From NCBI GenBank assembly GCA_033239125.1, contig BSWB01000001.1, positions 142,243,981 to 142,307,980 of the forward strand: 64,000 bases of DNA, in the 5' to 3' direction. Positions 41,804 to 53,396 of the stretch are shown here, piece by piece (the first letter of the stretch is position 1; the number at the start of each line of letters is the position of its first letter). The stretch is from Fagopyrum homotropicum (lineage: Eukaryota > Streptophyta > Magnoliopsida > Caryophyllales > Polygonaceae). The translations under genes were made by a program, and so were the position numbers. The notes below the pieces were generated by a model that searched no databases, had not been told where the DNA came from, and was given only the letters and a program-made list of their open reading frames with translations.

Positions 41804-43629
41804 TGTCACGCTAGGAAATAGCACAAAAAGCCTTAAATTTATAACTCGAACTAAATCCTAAACTACCTAGCGAAACCCGCAGTGTACGGGTCGTTCGTAG
41901 TATGGATAGTATTTCGAGGTCGAACACAAAGACTAAGGTGAGATTGATTCGGTTTATGATTAAGTTTAGTGAAGATCTAGGTTAAGAAAAGAGAGAAATA
42001 AAGAAATGAAAATCGCAAATGTTTTTGGTTGGTTTTTAGGTGATCAATCAAGGATCACAATTCATGCAAAAGTAAGCAATCAACTAAGCTAACGAATCAA
42101 CACAAAGAAACAAGCTAAACATGAGATATGAATCAAAAGAGAGAAATGGATTCTAGGGGTTGGAAATTCCGATTATGGCATAGGACTCAAGCTATCTAAT
42201 CATTTCTCAGATTAACTATGATATGTTGGGATTAAGCGTTTCTAGATTGGGATCAATTACCGGGTAGGTCTCATGGTCCACTAGTCCATTCCTAAGGTCT
42301 CATCACCGGGTAAGTCTCTAAGAACCTAAGGATAGGGATTCTACACAAACCGGATTGTTACCTAGGGGTCTAACCTATCCTTACCGGGTAAGTCTCGGAA
42401 AGGGAAGTCCTAAACAACTATCCTAGCACACTTAGTCCAATGGAGGCTTGTGAGGCTCACCACTACCTAGGGTTAGTCATCTTTTGAATCTAAGAGTAAG
42501 AATCACCGGGTAGGTCTCTTCTAAACACTTAGTTGCTAACACTAGGTCACCCTAGGATAGAATTAGCTCAACAAACACTAGGATTTCAACATTCTAACTA
42601 GCTAAAGCTAGATCCATCGAACCAGGGAGAATCACGGGCTGTTCTACCACAACCACGGCCGTGGAATGGCATGAACAAACCGTGGACTTAAACAGAGACC
42701 TCGTTCAAGAAATCAAGTAATCCAAGGGTAAATCTAAGTTCATCCTATCATAGTCCTAGCCACAATTATCCTTTCCTTACCCTAGAATCACATCTATTTA
42801 GCCTACAACATTCATCATAACAATCGAAATCATCATACATAAAATCATAGCATTCATTTGCAAGATAATGAAGGGGAAAGAGATGAACAAGTAAGGTAAC
42901 AAAACCAAGTTGAAGTTTAGATAAGAATGACTCACAACCCTTCCAAAAGAAGGTTCAAATGGTTCATACAACTCTAGAAATCAAAACCGAAACTCTTCAC
43001 TACAAAAGCTATCAAGGTGTGGCAATGGTGTGTTCTTCTTCTTCTCCAACAAGCTCTTCTCCAATGGTAGCCTTCTTCTTCCTTCCTTTTTTGAATCTTC
43101 TTGTTAAGAGCGTATTTTTGATTGGATGATGGTGGATAATGGAGGGTTGCTCCAAGATGCTTCTCTCAGCCAATGCAGGACCACTTTTATAACAATTTTG
43201 CATGAGCTGGCCATGAGAGTCATGGCACAGCTGTCACAAGAATCTGGCAAAATCCACGGGTAGAATCACGGCCGTGGAATGTGCCAGTAAACCGTGGTTT
43301 GCTCCAGAAACTTCGCCTTGGATCATTAAGCTGTGATTTGGTGCATGGCTTGTGTTGGCAAGGCTCCATGAGTCTTCCTTAGCCTCTAGTTTGCATCCTA
43401 ATGAGCCCGGAGGTGTGTCATCTCGAGGATTGATTCTCGAATGCATCAATTAAGCTCCTAAATCTCCCAAAATACCTATAAAACACGCACAAGTCCGTGT
43501 AGACGTCTATCTCGACAAAATACATGAATTGAGTGCAAAAAGTCGTGAACTAATGCTAAACCATGCATGAATGAGTGAGAAATCTATCTAAATGACTACT
43601 TAAACCTAGCTCATAAATCGTGTTATCAA
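41804..43629 (-). repeat. Gypsy B 5' LTR
   Basis: Carries the TATA box at 43184-43192 (minus) and palindrome units at about 42632-42685 and 43254-43297. It aligns to the 3' LTR over its full length with about 1.6% differences. Confidence 0.94.
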
Positions 43630-43634
43630 AGATC

Positions 43635-44103
43635 ACGGTCGTGGAAGGGTTCCACGACCGTAATTTAGAGCGTGGAAGCTATCACAGTTTGACACAACTC
43701 TTCCACGGCCGTAGAAGTTGCTGGAATGAACCACGCTTCCCTTGCCAAGGTTCCACGGCCGTGGACTTGAACGTGGAATGTAGTACGGCCGTATTTTAGA
43801 GCGTGGTTTAGGGCTAGAACGTGATTCTTCCTTTCCTCGTGCTATTCTCCAAGTTAGCACATCCTTAGCTCTTAGGAATGTCCTCAATTCATGGACATGC
43901 TCAATCAAACTCCATCCTTGCTCAATTCCGTTCGGAAATAGCTCTTAATTGTCTACAATCAACATAAAGCTTGTGTAGATCTCTATATCGACATTATAGA
44001 CAAACTAGCTCACAAATGTATCAATGCTTAATCAATGACTATCAATATGGATGAAATACACTTAGAAAACGTGCCTAAAATATCACAATATTTCATGCTA
44101 AGA
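43635..44103 (-). repeat. Gypsy A 5' LTR, distal part
   Basis: The remaining 469 plus-strand bases of A's 5' LTR after the element B insertion. It includes the upstream palindrome cluster (perfect CCACGGCCGTGG at 43753-43764). The end reads GCTAAGA where the 3' LTR has GCTAACA, then ATCGG. Confidence 0.93.
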
Positions 44104-44108
44104 ATCGG

Positions 44109-44900
44109 GATGTGAAATTTATGAGTCACTTGTGGAGAGCATTATAGGGAAAACTTGGAACCAACTTGTTGTTTTCAAGTAACTATCATCCCCAACCGAT
44201 GGTCAAACGGAGGTCACCAATCAGGCTTTAGGTGTTCTCCTTAGAGCGACACTTAGGAGAAACTCACATAGGTGGGAAGACTTACTTTCTATTGTGTAGT
44301 TTTCGTATGAAAGGTCTAGGCAATCTGCAACGAAGCTATCACCTTTCAAAGTTGTCTACAACCTCAATCTACACCCCCCGATAAACTTTACTTCGTACCC
44401 GCTAAAAGACGGAGACATCACCTCCGCACATTGCGCTGCTCACACCATCGAGCTTCATGAGCGGAAAACACAACTCCAACGTTGCGCTGCACAACTTGCC
44501 GAACAACGCAACGAAGGCCGCTGCGACATCTCGTTCGAGCCCGGTGATCTTGTTTAGCTCCACCTAAGGAAGGAGCGTTTTACCTCCCGCCGTAAAGGCA
44601 AGCTCTCGGACCGTGGTGATGGATCATTCTGCATCTTATCTCGCCATGACCCAAATGCTTACAAATTAGAGCCTCCGGACACCTACGATGGACACTCGAC
44701 GTTTAATGTCAAGGTTCTTGCCCCTTATGTTGAGACCCTCTTTGATGATGGTGAGGACGAGGCTTTGCGGGTTCGCTCCGATGGACCACTCACACGTTCC
44801 AGTGTCAATGCCAACGCCAAAGCTACCGGCTCCCTTCGCAACATTTTTTGTCACGACCCCGTTAGTGGCATGTCATGTCTCCACTCCGCCATGGCATGAT
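44109..44900 (+). pseudogene. remnant C pol, right part: second half of integrase
   Basis: Continues the integrase cut at 19445: the second catalytic Asp motif is completed (GATGTGAAATTT) and the Glu motif is visible as GQTEVTN after a 1-nt indel near 44195. The core then runs through RRNSHRWEDLLS, KLSPFKVVYNLN and the C-terminal FEPGDLV and SDRGDGSFCILSRHDPNAYKL, with stops near 44142, 44299 and 44555. The late open frame ends at 44899. Confidence 0.85.
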
Positions 44901-45560
44901 ACATGCCAATTTTGACAATTTTTTGACAACATCACTTGTCTCGGCCACCTTAGTGACATGCATTGTTTCCCCTCCTCCATAGCATGGTGCATGTGCACTT
45001 TTGCCAACGTTTTGACAACATTCCGACATTTAAATTTAGACTTTTCATTTCGAACCTTTAATTCCGACATTTAAGTTTAGACTTCTCATTTAAAATCTTT
45101 AACTCACCACTTAAGTTAGACCTTTTCATTCTGGAATTTAATTCAAACATCTAATTCCGACCTTTCGTTTTAGTCACATCCCCCTATATAAAGGATTCTT
45201 GGCTCATTTGTAAAAGCATGTTCAAAGTAATAAAGTTTAGTTGTAGGGAAAATCCTCCTCCTTGATTTAGGCATCACATTTTCCTTCTCAAAATTCTTCT
45301 TTGGATCTTCGATACAAAGCTTCATAATCGAGGATTTTTCAAGAATCAACTCATGTAGTCCACTTCACGGTTTGCTCTATCAATCTTGATTGGATCAACC
45401 CATCACTTCTGCCTTCATCCCAAGTTTCCACCAACCAAGTTCTACCGTTCGAATCCATCCGCACATCAACCTAAGGAGTTGTTAAAGCTTAAACTCGATC
45501 TAGATCCGAAGTTCATCCTTGACGTATCGAAGGACGCATCACTAGGTACACATATCTTGA
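44849..45560 (+). repeat. LTR-like right end of remnant C with internal repeats
   Basis: Starts TGTCACGACCCC where the integrase frame tails off. It holds two ~75-bp diverged repeats (about 44868-44936, 44945-45016), then four ~40-bp repeats rich in TTTAGACTTTTCATT (about 45020-45165), and the TATA box TATATAAAGG at 45185-45193. The 3' end and target duplication could not be fixed. It does not match the LTR at 17605-18463. Confidence 0.5.
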
Positions 45561-46263
45561 TTTAGATCCTGAGCTCAAACACATGAGATCAATAAACCGA
45601 AAAAATACTTCAAAATTTTTGTAAGAAAAATGTACGCTCGTACATACAATTTCAGTCTTTATTTCACTGATGTTTCACATATTTTGAAGTGGTTTTTATA
45701 ACTCTTTTAAATAATTGGTTTTCTTGTGTGAAACGTAATATAAAAGATCTATAAAGAAAGAAATCATACAAAGACCAATCTAGAGCAGTTGACTCCAACA
45801 TAAACAAGAACGAGTGATTGTTTATGAGGTTCGGATCAAAGTCCTACGTTCCCCGGATATCAGTTAGATCCAATCCACTATAGTTTCAAAACCAATACAA
45901 ACAAGAAATTACAGAGGATAAAGCGTAAGCGTAAAACCAAAACAAAGAAAGCAAGAGTAGAATAAAAACTAAATGAACAATAAAACATACGAGTCTGAAG
46001 ATCCAAGGATCTTCTTCGTGGTCCACACAAAGGTGGTTCAAAGTTCTTCTTCAAATCAGAAACCGTCAAATCCTCTAGCGCTCGATCTTTCTTTCTTTTG
46101 CGGAAGCTATCATTGAGACAAAGACAACTCTCGAAAGGAGAAACCACAACTTCACTCAAGAACACTCATAGAAGGACCGGTTTATGGAGGAGAAGAAATA
46201 AATCAAAGATTAGGGTTTAGGTGAGCCTCGATTGACCTTTTATATCACTTTATTCTCTTCTCT
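45561..46263. other. unassigned repeat-like DNA
   Basis: No gene recognised. Short stretches resemble retrotransposon leader or LTR DNA, but no paired ends were found. It ends where the B-like LTR fragment begins. Confidence 0.35.
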
Positions 46264-47296
46264 TACTTAGTTTACTAGCATTAGGTCACCCTAGGCTAGA
46301 TTATGCTTAACAAACACTAGGATTTCAACAATCTAACATCCTAACATTCATATTTATCAATACAAGCACAACTGAGAAAACCACGGACCGATAATCCAGA
46401 ACCACGGCCGTGGTTAGGCAAGAACAAACCGTGGTTTGTAACAGAGGGTAAGCTCGAGCAAGCAAATCATCCAAAGATACATTTAAGTCTACTCTATCAT
46501 AGTCCAAGTCATAACCATCATTCCATTACCCTAGAATCACTACTATTTAGCCAACAACATGCATTTTAAGATTCAAACTCAACAAGCAAACTTTCATGGC
46601 TTCAATAGCAAGAAAATGAAATGAAAGAGAAAAGAAGCAAGTAAACACAAGAAATCCCAGCTAAATATAAATTTAAGCAAGACTTACAACCCTTCAAAAG
46701 AAGGTCCAAAACGTTCCTTATAAATCCTTGCAAATGTCTTCCACAAGTTCACTCAAAAATGACTCAAGAGCTATGAAAAGTCTAAGATTAGTGTTGTTCT
46801 TCTTCTTCCCCCAAAATGAGAGTGTTTTCTTCCTCTCCAAGAGTAGTCTCCAATGGAATGATGTGTGTTGAGAGAGTGTAGGAGAGAATCCCCTAGCAAC
46901 AGCCTGCAGGACCACTTATATTCTCCACTAAGAGCAAGAGTCGGTTATGGAGATCGTGGGACAGCTGTCACAGTTGTCCAAAGAGAACCACGGCCAAAAC
47001 CACAGCCTCTGGACCGTGGAATCCTCTGTTCAACTTCCTTTTGTTCATCAAGCCATGAGTTGGTGCAAGGCATGCATCAACAAGGTCCTATGTGTTCTCC
47101 TTTGCTCCTAGCTTGCTTCCTAATGAGTCCGGAAGTGTGTCATCACGAGGAATGATCCTCAAATGTATCGATTAAGCACAAAAAGCTCCCCAAAACACCT
47201 ACAAAACGACAATAGTTCGTTTAGACGTCTATCTCAACAATATGCATGAATTAAGCGTAAACGTCATGAACTAATGTCATAAATCGTGTTATCAAT
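46264..47296 (-). repeat. truncated LTR related to Gypsy B
   Basis: From TTTACTAGCATTAGGTCACC onwards it follows the element B LTR (B position about 32899) to the shared end CGTGTTATCA, lacking roughly the first 730 bases. Divergence is clearly higher than between B's own LTRs, so it is a separate, older family member. No internal region is attached. Confidence 0.82.
46381..46434 (-). repeat. symmetric palindrome unit in the B-like LTR
   Basis: CCACGG 46381, perfect CCACGGCCGTGG 46402-46413, CCGTGG 46429. Half-site starts are 21 and 21 bp from the matching inner half-sites, the same geometry as 32996-33049, although the surrounding sequence has diverged. A looser unit is near 46987-47022. 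Confidence 0.92.
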
Positions 47297-47950
47297 TCAC
47301 TTCAAACGACGTCGTTGGATTAAATGAACCCACGGACTAAACACGAAACCGGTTCAAGAATCAAGCTTGTCTCAAAAGCCGTTTAAAATAAAAAAAAAAC
47401 CCGGTTCAAGTCACTTGGATCCTACATACAACACAACTTGAACTCTTTTAGTTCGTTGGGTCTTTGCGAGCCCAATTAACTCAGATTGCCAACAACCACC
47501 CTCGGATATGATCATCAACCCAAAAGTCTCACAAGTCTTGTTTCTACACAACTTCGAGACTTACCATCTTCAATTGCAATATTTATACCTCACATGTTGT
47601 GTCTATATTAATGACCTTAGTGGTCGTAGATGCATGTAGTTTACTAAATGAAGATTGCGAATCTCCATAACTAGACCGTCAGTTCTAACAACGACATCGA
47701 TTTGCACAAACTAAAATGTAAAAGTATAATCTCCTATCGTAAATAAATGTCGTTTTTAATTATGGACACAATTTTGTAAAAGAATTATCAAGCAACTAAC
47801 CTTTAATTTATAAGTATGGCCATTAAGCATAATAATACAAAAAAAAATTTTGAAAATTGACCTTCACAAGAAGTTAATGCGTGTTTGATTAGAGGGATAG
47901 AAGAACAACGATTAAGAAAACAAAACAAAACTGAAATAATTCTTAGCAAT
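47297..47950. other. intergenic, no gene recognised
   Basis: No domain-bearing ORF or repeat ends were seen. Confidence 0.4.
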
Positions 47951-47958
47951 TTAAAACC

Positions 47959-48506
47959 TAGGGATGAGCAAGTTCGGTTTGGTTTACCTGAATCGAACCG
48001 AACCGACAATTTCGGTTCAGACCGAACATAAATCGAAAATTTAAGTTCGGTCTTCGGTCCGTATTCTTTAGGGTTTCGGTTTCGGTCCGAAACCGACAAA
48101 ATCGATTAAAAACCAAAATCATATAATTAAAACTGTTATATAATTGAAATTTTCATTAGTTGTGATAATTTTAATTAGTACTTGATGTTTAATTGGGATT
48201 GTTATTTTTATATGTTTTAACTCTTTATACTAAACTGTTATATAATTGAAAAGTTTCATCTTATTGTTATTTTATCAAGATTTGTTAGTTTTTTTAGGTT
48301 CATATCGGTCCAAAATCTAAACCGAACCGAAACCGATATAATCGATTCGATTTTAGGTTCGCATAATTCAATTTTTCGGTTTTCGGTTCAAACCGAAACC
48401 GAACCTAATTTTATAGGTACGGTTTTCGTTCCATGTATTTTGGAAATTCGGTTTTTGGTTCGGTTCGATTTTTGTCGGTTCGGTTTTGAACTTATTCTCA
48501 GCCCTA
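47959..48506. mobile_element. non-autonomous hAT-like element (548 bp)
   Basis: Ends TAGGGATGAG...CTCAGCCCTA with inverted termini of about 10 bp. An 8-bp target duplication, TTAAAACC / TTAAAATC (47951-47958, 48507-48514), has one mismatch. The 8-bp duplication and TAGGG end fit the hAT superfamily. The interior is full of CCGAACCGAAACCG and its complement, so the element can fold extensively. No transposase is encoded. Confidence 0.8.
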
Positions 48507-48514
48507 TTAAAATC

Positions 48515-49025
48515 TACTTTTAGGGCCCTTTGGTTTTAACTCTGGAATCGGAAACGGAATGGAAACGAATCAAGTCAATACGTATATCTTTGTTCATTAA
48601 AATTTTTGGAATTATTCCTTGTGGTTTCTAGTACTTGGATGAGAGTTTGATTACTTTTGATACCCTATAGGGTAACAAAATGTGAGAAAACAAGTGCATT
48701 TTTCATTAAATCATGGGAAATGATTCCATAAAATTTCATGAATATGGATACACATATGGACTAAATTCGTTTCCGTTTTCGGAGTTGGTTAGAGTACAAA
48801 TTCAGCTAAACCCAAATATTTTGTGAAATTACAAAAAGAGCACTAGTTTACTGAAGAACCATAACTTGCAGGGCCGTGAGCTAAAACCATGTTGGCCATA
48901 CAAGAATCTCCGACATGGATACACATTTAGGGAAGCTCGTAAAATGCAGTTACATTAAACTAGCAATTATGACGCGATTAACAAGCAATCAAAATAGTAT
49001 GATAATAATGGAAATTAAAAGAAAA
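48515..49025. other. intergenic; possible truncated miniature element
   Basis: GGGCCCTTTGGTTTTAACTC near 48533 looks like one end of a DNA element, and CGTTTCCGTTTTCGGAG near 48769 mirrors its subterminal GGAATCGGAAACGG. No second terminus with a duplication is found. Confidence 0.35.
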
Positions 49026-49097
49026 AGGTCCTACCGGGAGTCGAACCCAGGTCGCTGGATTCAAAGTCCAAAGTGCTAACCACTACACCATAGAACC
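49026..49097 (-). tRNA. tRNA-Gln(UUG)
   Basis: A complete 72-nt cloverleaf on the minus strand: acceptor GGTTCTA/TAGGACC, D arm, anticodon loop CTTTGAA (TTG), variable loop, and T arm CTGGG-TTCGACT-CCCGG with discriminator T. A box TGGTGTAGTGG and B box GGTTCGACTCC are intact. A five-T terminator overlaps and follows the 3' end (49022-49026). It decodes CAA. It differs from the shorter copy at 3974-4044 by two visible changes. Confidence 0.95.
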
Positions 49098-49217
49098 GTG
49101 ATATCATTTTATGTAAAGTTTATAATTAAACACAGTTTTGTAACACAATCTTACATTTTTCTTGAATCAGTATGTTCCGTGCACTGATTCCCCGGCTACC
49201 GGTACAAATAACACAAA

Positions 49218-49900
49218 GGGCTCGTTTGGAATAACTACATGAATTAGATTGGAACCGTAAATTGAAATAAGTTATTCCTTAATCCTAATGTTTGGTATGA
49301 AATTGAAATGAATAAAACTCAATGTTGGATTTATACTGTACAATTTATGAAACGAGAAATATTGTTATATTTAATGATGTAAAAATATATATCTGTACAA
49401 TACAATATTATTATATTTTTACATTTATATATGAATATTTAAGCTAACATCAATTGTTATATTACCGTAAATTAAGACAAAATAATAAATATATTATAAT
49501 CAATTGCAACTTATTGAATCTTTAAAGCAAAATAAATCATCAATCCATATATATATATGAGAGAGGATTGATAATTTAGTAAACATAAAATCATAAAATA
49601 GGTTATTTATATTTAAATTAAATTAAATTTATTTATTTAACTCACATATCTCACGTCAATTCCAAACTAATCAAAATAGGTATTCATAAACACAATACAT
49701 TATTTAATCACATCCAACTGATAATTAAAAATTTCGGAATGGAATTCACCCTTTATTTTTAGAATCAAAATCTTCTGACTCATTTGTCATTTCAGGTAAT
49801 AATTTCGATTTTAATTGTGAATCTTATTAAACATAAGGTATGGGTATAGTTCATTTTCATACCGATTCCTGATTTTAAGTGAATCGTATCAAACGTGCCC
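49218..49900. mobile_element. putative miniature inverted-repeat element (683 bp)
   Basis: The termini GGGCTCGTTTGG and, inverted, GGGCACGTTTGA match at 10 of 12 positions. The subterminal regions are also loosely complementary. Flanking bases AAA/TAA could be a decayed 3-bp PIF/Harbinger duplication, but this is weak. AT-rich interior with no ORF. Confidence 0.5.
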
Positions 49901-50014
49901 TAAGATTTTATATATATTTATTTAAGAGATTTAAGTTCACATACTTACAAATTATTAGTGACAAACTCTCCTAAATGAACTACGAAATCCGCAAGACAAA
50001 AGGCAGGTCCCAAA

Positions 50015-50488
50015 ATCTATATATACTACTAAAGTACAATGTGGCACCCCATAATTTTTCTCGAATTAAATCTTTTACTAAATCAAGAATTAAGCCAATA
50101 AATCTTTTTTTACTAAAACAAAATCTAAAACAAATCTTTTTTAACTAATCATTTAAAAAATTAATCTAAAAAGTTAAGTATATCACATTTGAGACTTCTC
50201 CGGTACGTTTTATCAATTAAAAAACATCAAAATCTAACAAAATCTACTAATCTATATATACTCCTAAAGTACACTACACTAATGCTGACATGACGTCCCC
50301 ACAATTTTATTCGGATTAAATCTTTTACTAAATCAAGAATCAAGCCAATAAATTTTTTTTTACTAAACAAAATCTTAAAAAAATCTTTTAAAAAATTAAT
50401 CCAAAAAGTTAAGTATATCACGTTTGAGACTTCTCCGGTACGTTTTATCAAACTAAAAAATATCAAAATCTAACAAAATCTACTAATT
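50015..50488 (+). repeat. tandemly duplicated Helitron 5' terminus (period 236 bp)
   Basis: Unit 1 begins at 50015 and unit 2 at 50251, each with TCTATATATACT after an A. They share AAATCTTTTACTAAATCAAG, then GAGACTTCTCCGGTACGTTT, with about 90% identity by eye. Confidence 0.85.
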
Positions 50489-52542
50489 CCACAATTTGCG
50501 TTGGCTGATCATAAAACCTAAACTTCTTGTAACACCCCAAATTTTACAACTTGGAGAGTTACTGGTTAGGACCTCACAGTGGGTCCCGACCTTAGTTTGA
50601 CAACAACTTAACAAGATCTTACAACAAGACACAGATAAAGAAAAACCGAAAATCATAAATTAAGTCTTAAAAACGTATGAATGTGACCAGAACAACCGAC
50701 AGCCGGAAAACATAAGATAACAACTACGGATAGAAAGAAAAGAACCAAGGTCCAACTGGAAATCCCACAAATAAAGAAACTACAACACGTCCTAAAAGTA
50801 CGACACCCCGGCTGACCACTACCATCCGGATCACTCGGCATCTGCTCTAACCTGTGGTACGTCTACACAACATAACAACTGTTAGCTAACTATCCAAATA
50901 TAAGTAGAATAATAACAGCACAAACACACACAGAATAATATAAACAAACATCATGCTGGCACACAACCGTTTATTATCTATTACTTAGGTGATTCATCTT
51001 ATTCAATTTTACAATTGTGGCACGAGAACTCTTAACAGTTTTTGCCTCCGTTCCATATCCAACTGGGTGTAGGTCTAGCTGACCTCCGCCGGTAGCATCA
51101 CTACAAACCGAGTATGGACTAGTCCCTAAAGAAACCCCCAGCGCCCTCAAGCTAACTGAGTAGAATGCCACCGCCCGTTACTCTTACGTCAAGTATAGGT
51201 CGGTAAATATCTATCACAACCTATAACTCTAAACATTTCAATCACACACCACTATCATCATTCATGCTCATATTCAGAAGTCAGCTAAGTAAGCCCAAAG
51301 GACTTACCTGTTATAAATCTCGATTCTCTATAAACCAAACTCGCTCTGTAACTGTAGCAACTCGGTTGCCTGCCAAAGGAGATATGTGCATTAGCACACT
51401 CCACAGTATTTAGAAGTCTAAGACTTCTAAGATATAAGATCGTAATAGGACATAACTGATTACAATACTAATTTATGGTAAAATGACTATTTTACCCTTG
51501 GTCCCGAAACTCTCAGAATTTCCAAAATTCTTGTCTAAACTCTTATTTGAGACTATAAAGTCACATTCTAAGTCCTAAAGTTTAGTTTGGTTACAAACTA
51601 ACACTTTTTTTATTTTCCTATTTTCCGAAAGATCGTAAAGGTCCAACTTCGGTTTCAAATATAAAATTCGTAGAAGCTTATAAAAATTCCGAAATAATTC
51701 TCTAGATCATCTATGATGTTCCATCTACCCTTAGGAGCAAGAATTTCTCATTACTGTTCATCCATTATTTTTATAAAAATTCTCAAAGTTGGCTACAACA
51801 CTTACATTTTCTATACTTAACCAAAATTCCAATGTTTACAAAAACTGCTTAACTACCCTACTTTGGAAGCTTATAACTTCTAATCCGACCGTTCATTTCT
51901 TCTCAAATTTTAATATAGTAAACTACATACATCTACCTATCACCTATTAAAATTTCAACGGTGGATCATCATCCAAACTCTCTAACATTGGTCTCCAACT
52001 ATGCCCGTTTCCATCTTACAACAATGAAATTAAAACAATGTATTTCACTTCTCTTTCTCTTGCCTCTCATTCCTGTTTTACAGCAGTCTAATCTTCTTAG
52101 GGTTCTCTATTCGACTCTCCCCGAGTACACTGGTTTAAATACTTGAACTCGCACATCCTAGGTTCTATTATCATGGAATTCACTACATCTATTTCATAAG
52201 CAGAAGTGAGAGAGAAAAAACTGACCTCTCACTGGACTGGGGCCTTGACTCGTTTTTATTGATGATCTAAGGAGCAACTACAGCCTAACACACTGCTGCA
52301 TCAATGGGGAGGCAGTCCAGCACAAAAGGGAGGTATAAGACCTGGATTTAACTAGTAAGGAGATGCCAGAAGAGATAGAAATGCAAATAGATTTTTACCC
52401 GGTTGTATTGAACAAGGTCGAGTGTATTTCCTTCTAGCCAGAAGAGAATTCGCTGCACTGAAAGTCTCTTATTAGAGATGCAATCAAACGGCTACAGATC
52501 AGAAGGTAAGGGAAGTAAACTCTACCGGATTTGTGTACTCGC

Positions 52543-52584
52543 TGTGCAGAAGAGTTGTGTGCAGAAGAGCCGTGTGCAGAAGAG
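52543..52584 (+). repeat. 15-bp tandem repeat, three units
   Basis: TGTGCAGAAGAG starts at 52543, 52558 and 52573 inside the solo LTR. Confidence 0.85.
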
Positions 52585-53029
52585 ATCGATTGAGATGAGT
52601 CGTCTACTGCAGAAGGAAGGATGAAGAAGAGAGGATTCTGAATGTAGACAGAAAGTTGGGAACGTGGGCTGCATTCAGAAGGAGATAAATGTTCTGCGTA
52701 AATCAAGGAGCAGTTACATACAGAAGATTGCATTGTTCCAGCTCAGCAAATCCAATACGTCACAGCAGCTGCTCTCCCTTGGGCTGGCGTGCTCCTGGGC
52801 TTGCGAAAGGAATGACCAGCTTCTCCTTCTCCATGCTGGATTGGGCTGTGCTGGTGTGCTGAAGATGGGTTGAAGAAGGGCGCTGGCATGCTGGGCTGCA
52901 GATGGCGCTGGGCACGCTGAAGATGGCTGAAGATGGGCGCTGGCATGCTGAAGATGGGCTGAAGCGGACGCTGTTGGCAATCTGGGCTGGGGCTGGCGCT
53001 GATGGTCACGACTGGGCTGTCAACAGCTT

Positions 53030-53205
53030 GTCTGGGCTTGTCACAGATTCGTCACAGCCTTGTCTGGCCTTGTCACAGCTTCGTCACAGATTGTCTGGGC
53101 TTGCCACAGCTTCGTCACAGACTTGTTTGGGCCTTATCACAGCTTCGTCACAGTTTTGTCTGGGCCTTGTCATAGCTTCGTCACAGACTTGTCTGGCCCA
53201 TGCAT
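53030..53205 (+). repeat. about 32-bp tandem repeat, five units
   Basis: TTCGTCACAG recurs at 53048, 53080, 53111, 53144 and 53177 with CTTGTCTGGGC between. Upstream, 52840-52980 holds a related loose array of GAAGATGGGC/GCTGGCATGCTG. Confidence 0.88.
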
Positions 53206-53303
53206 GTACTTGTCCCGAGTTTATCTTGGTCTCGTCTTAACTCGTCTTGGTCTCATCTCGACCTCGTCACTAGGATGTCATGACTTGTCAACGACGAGTC
53301 ATA

Positions 53304-53396
53304 TTCTAAATTAGGGTTTGGGGCTAAACTTATTATTTTATGTGAAGTCGTTCTAAATTAGGGTTTGGGGCTAAACTTATTATTTTATGTGAAGTC
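53304..53396 (+). repeat. identical 47-bp tandem duplication
   Basis: TTCTAAATTAGGGTTTGGGG starts at 53304 and again at 53351; the two units are identical as far as they overlap. Recent duplication near the 3' end of the solo LTR. Confidence 0.95.

Larger units (their letters stand above)
32169..43629 (-). mobile_element. Gypsy element B (Athila/Tat-like), intact, nested in A
   Basis: Flanked by AAGAT (32164-32168 and 43630-43634). LTRs: 32169-33992 (1824 bp) and 41804-43629 (1826 bp). PBS of tRNA-Asp type, one uninterrupted 2022-codon Gag-Pol, and a 3' noncoding module like that of A. It has no Athila-type ORF. By eye the LTRs differ at about 30 positions (~1.6%). It is the only element here that keeps a complete coding set and all cis sites. 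Confidence 0.96.
19446..44103 (-). mobile_element. Gypsy element A (Athila/Tat-like), split by element B
   Basis: Flanked by ATCGG (19441-19445 and 44104-44108). The 3' LTR is 19446-21151. The 5' LTR is 30932-32168 plus 43635-44103, and both LTRs total exactly 1706 bp. Order on the minus strand: 5' LTR, tRNA-Asp PBS, gag, protease, RT-RNase H, integrase, Athila-type ORF, ~1.23-kb noncoding module, 3' LTR. Breaks: gag/protease frame change, a TGA between protease and RT, frameshifts in RNase H and in the Athila-type ORF. By eye the LTRs differ at about 29 positions (~1.7%). Confidence 0.95.
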
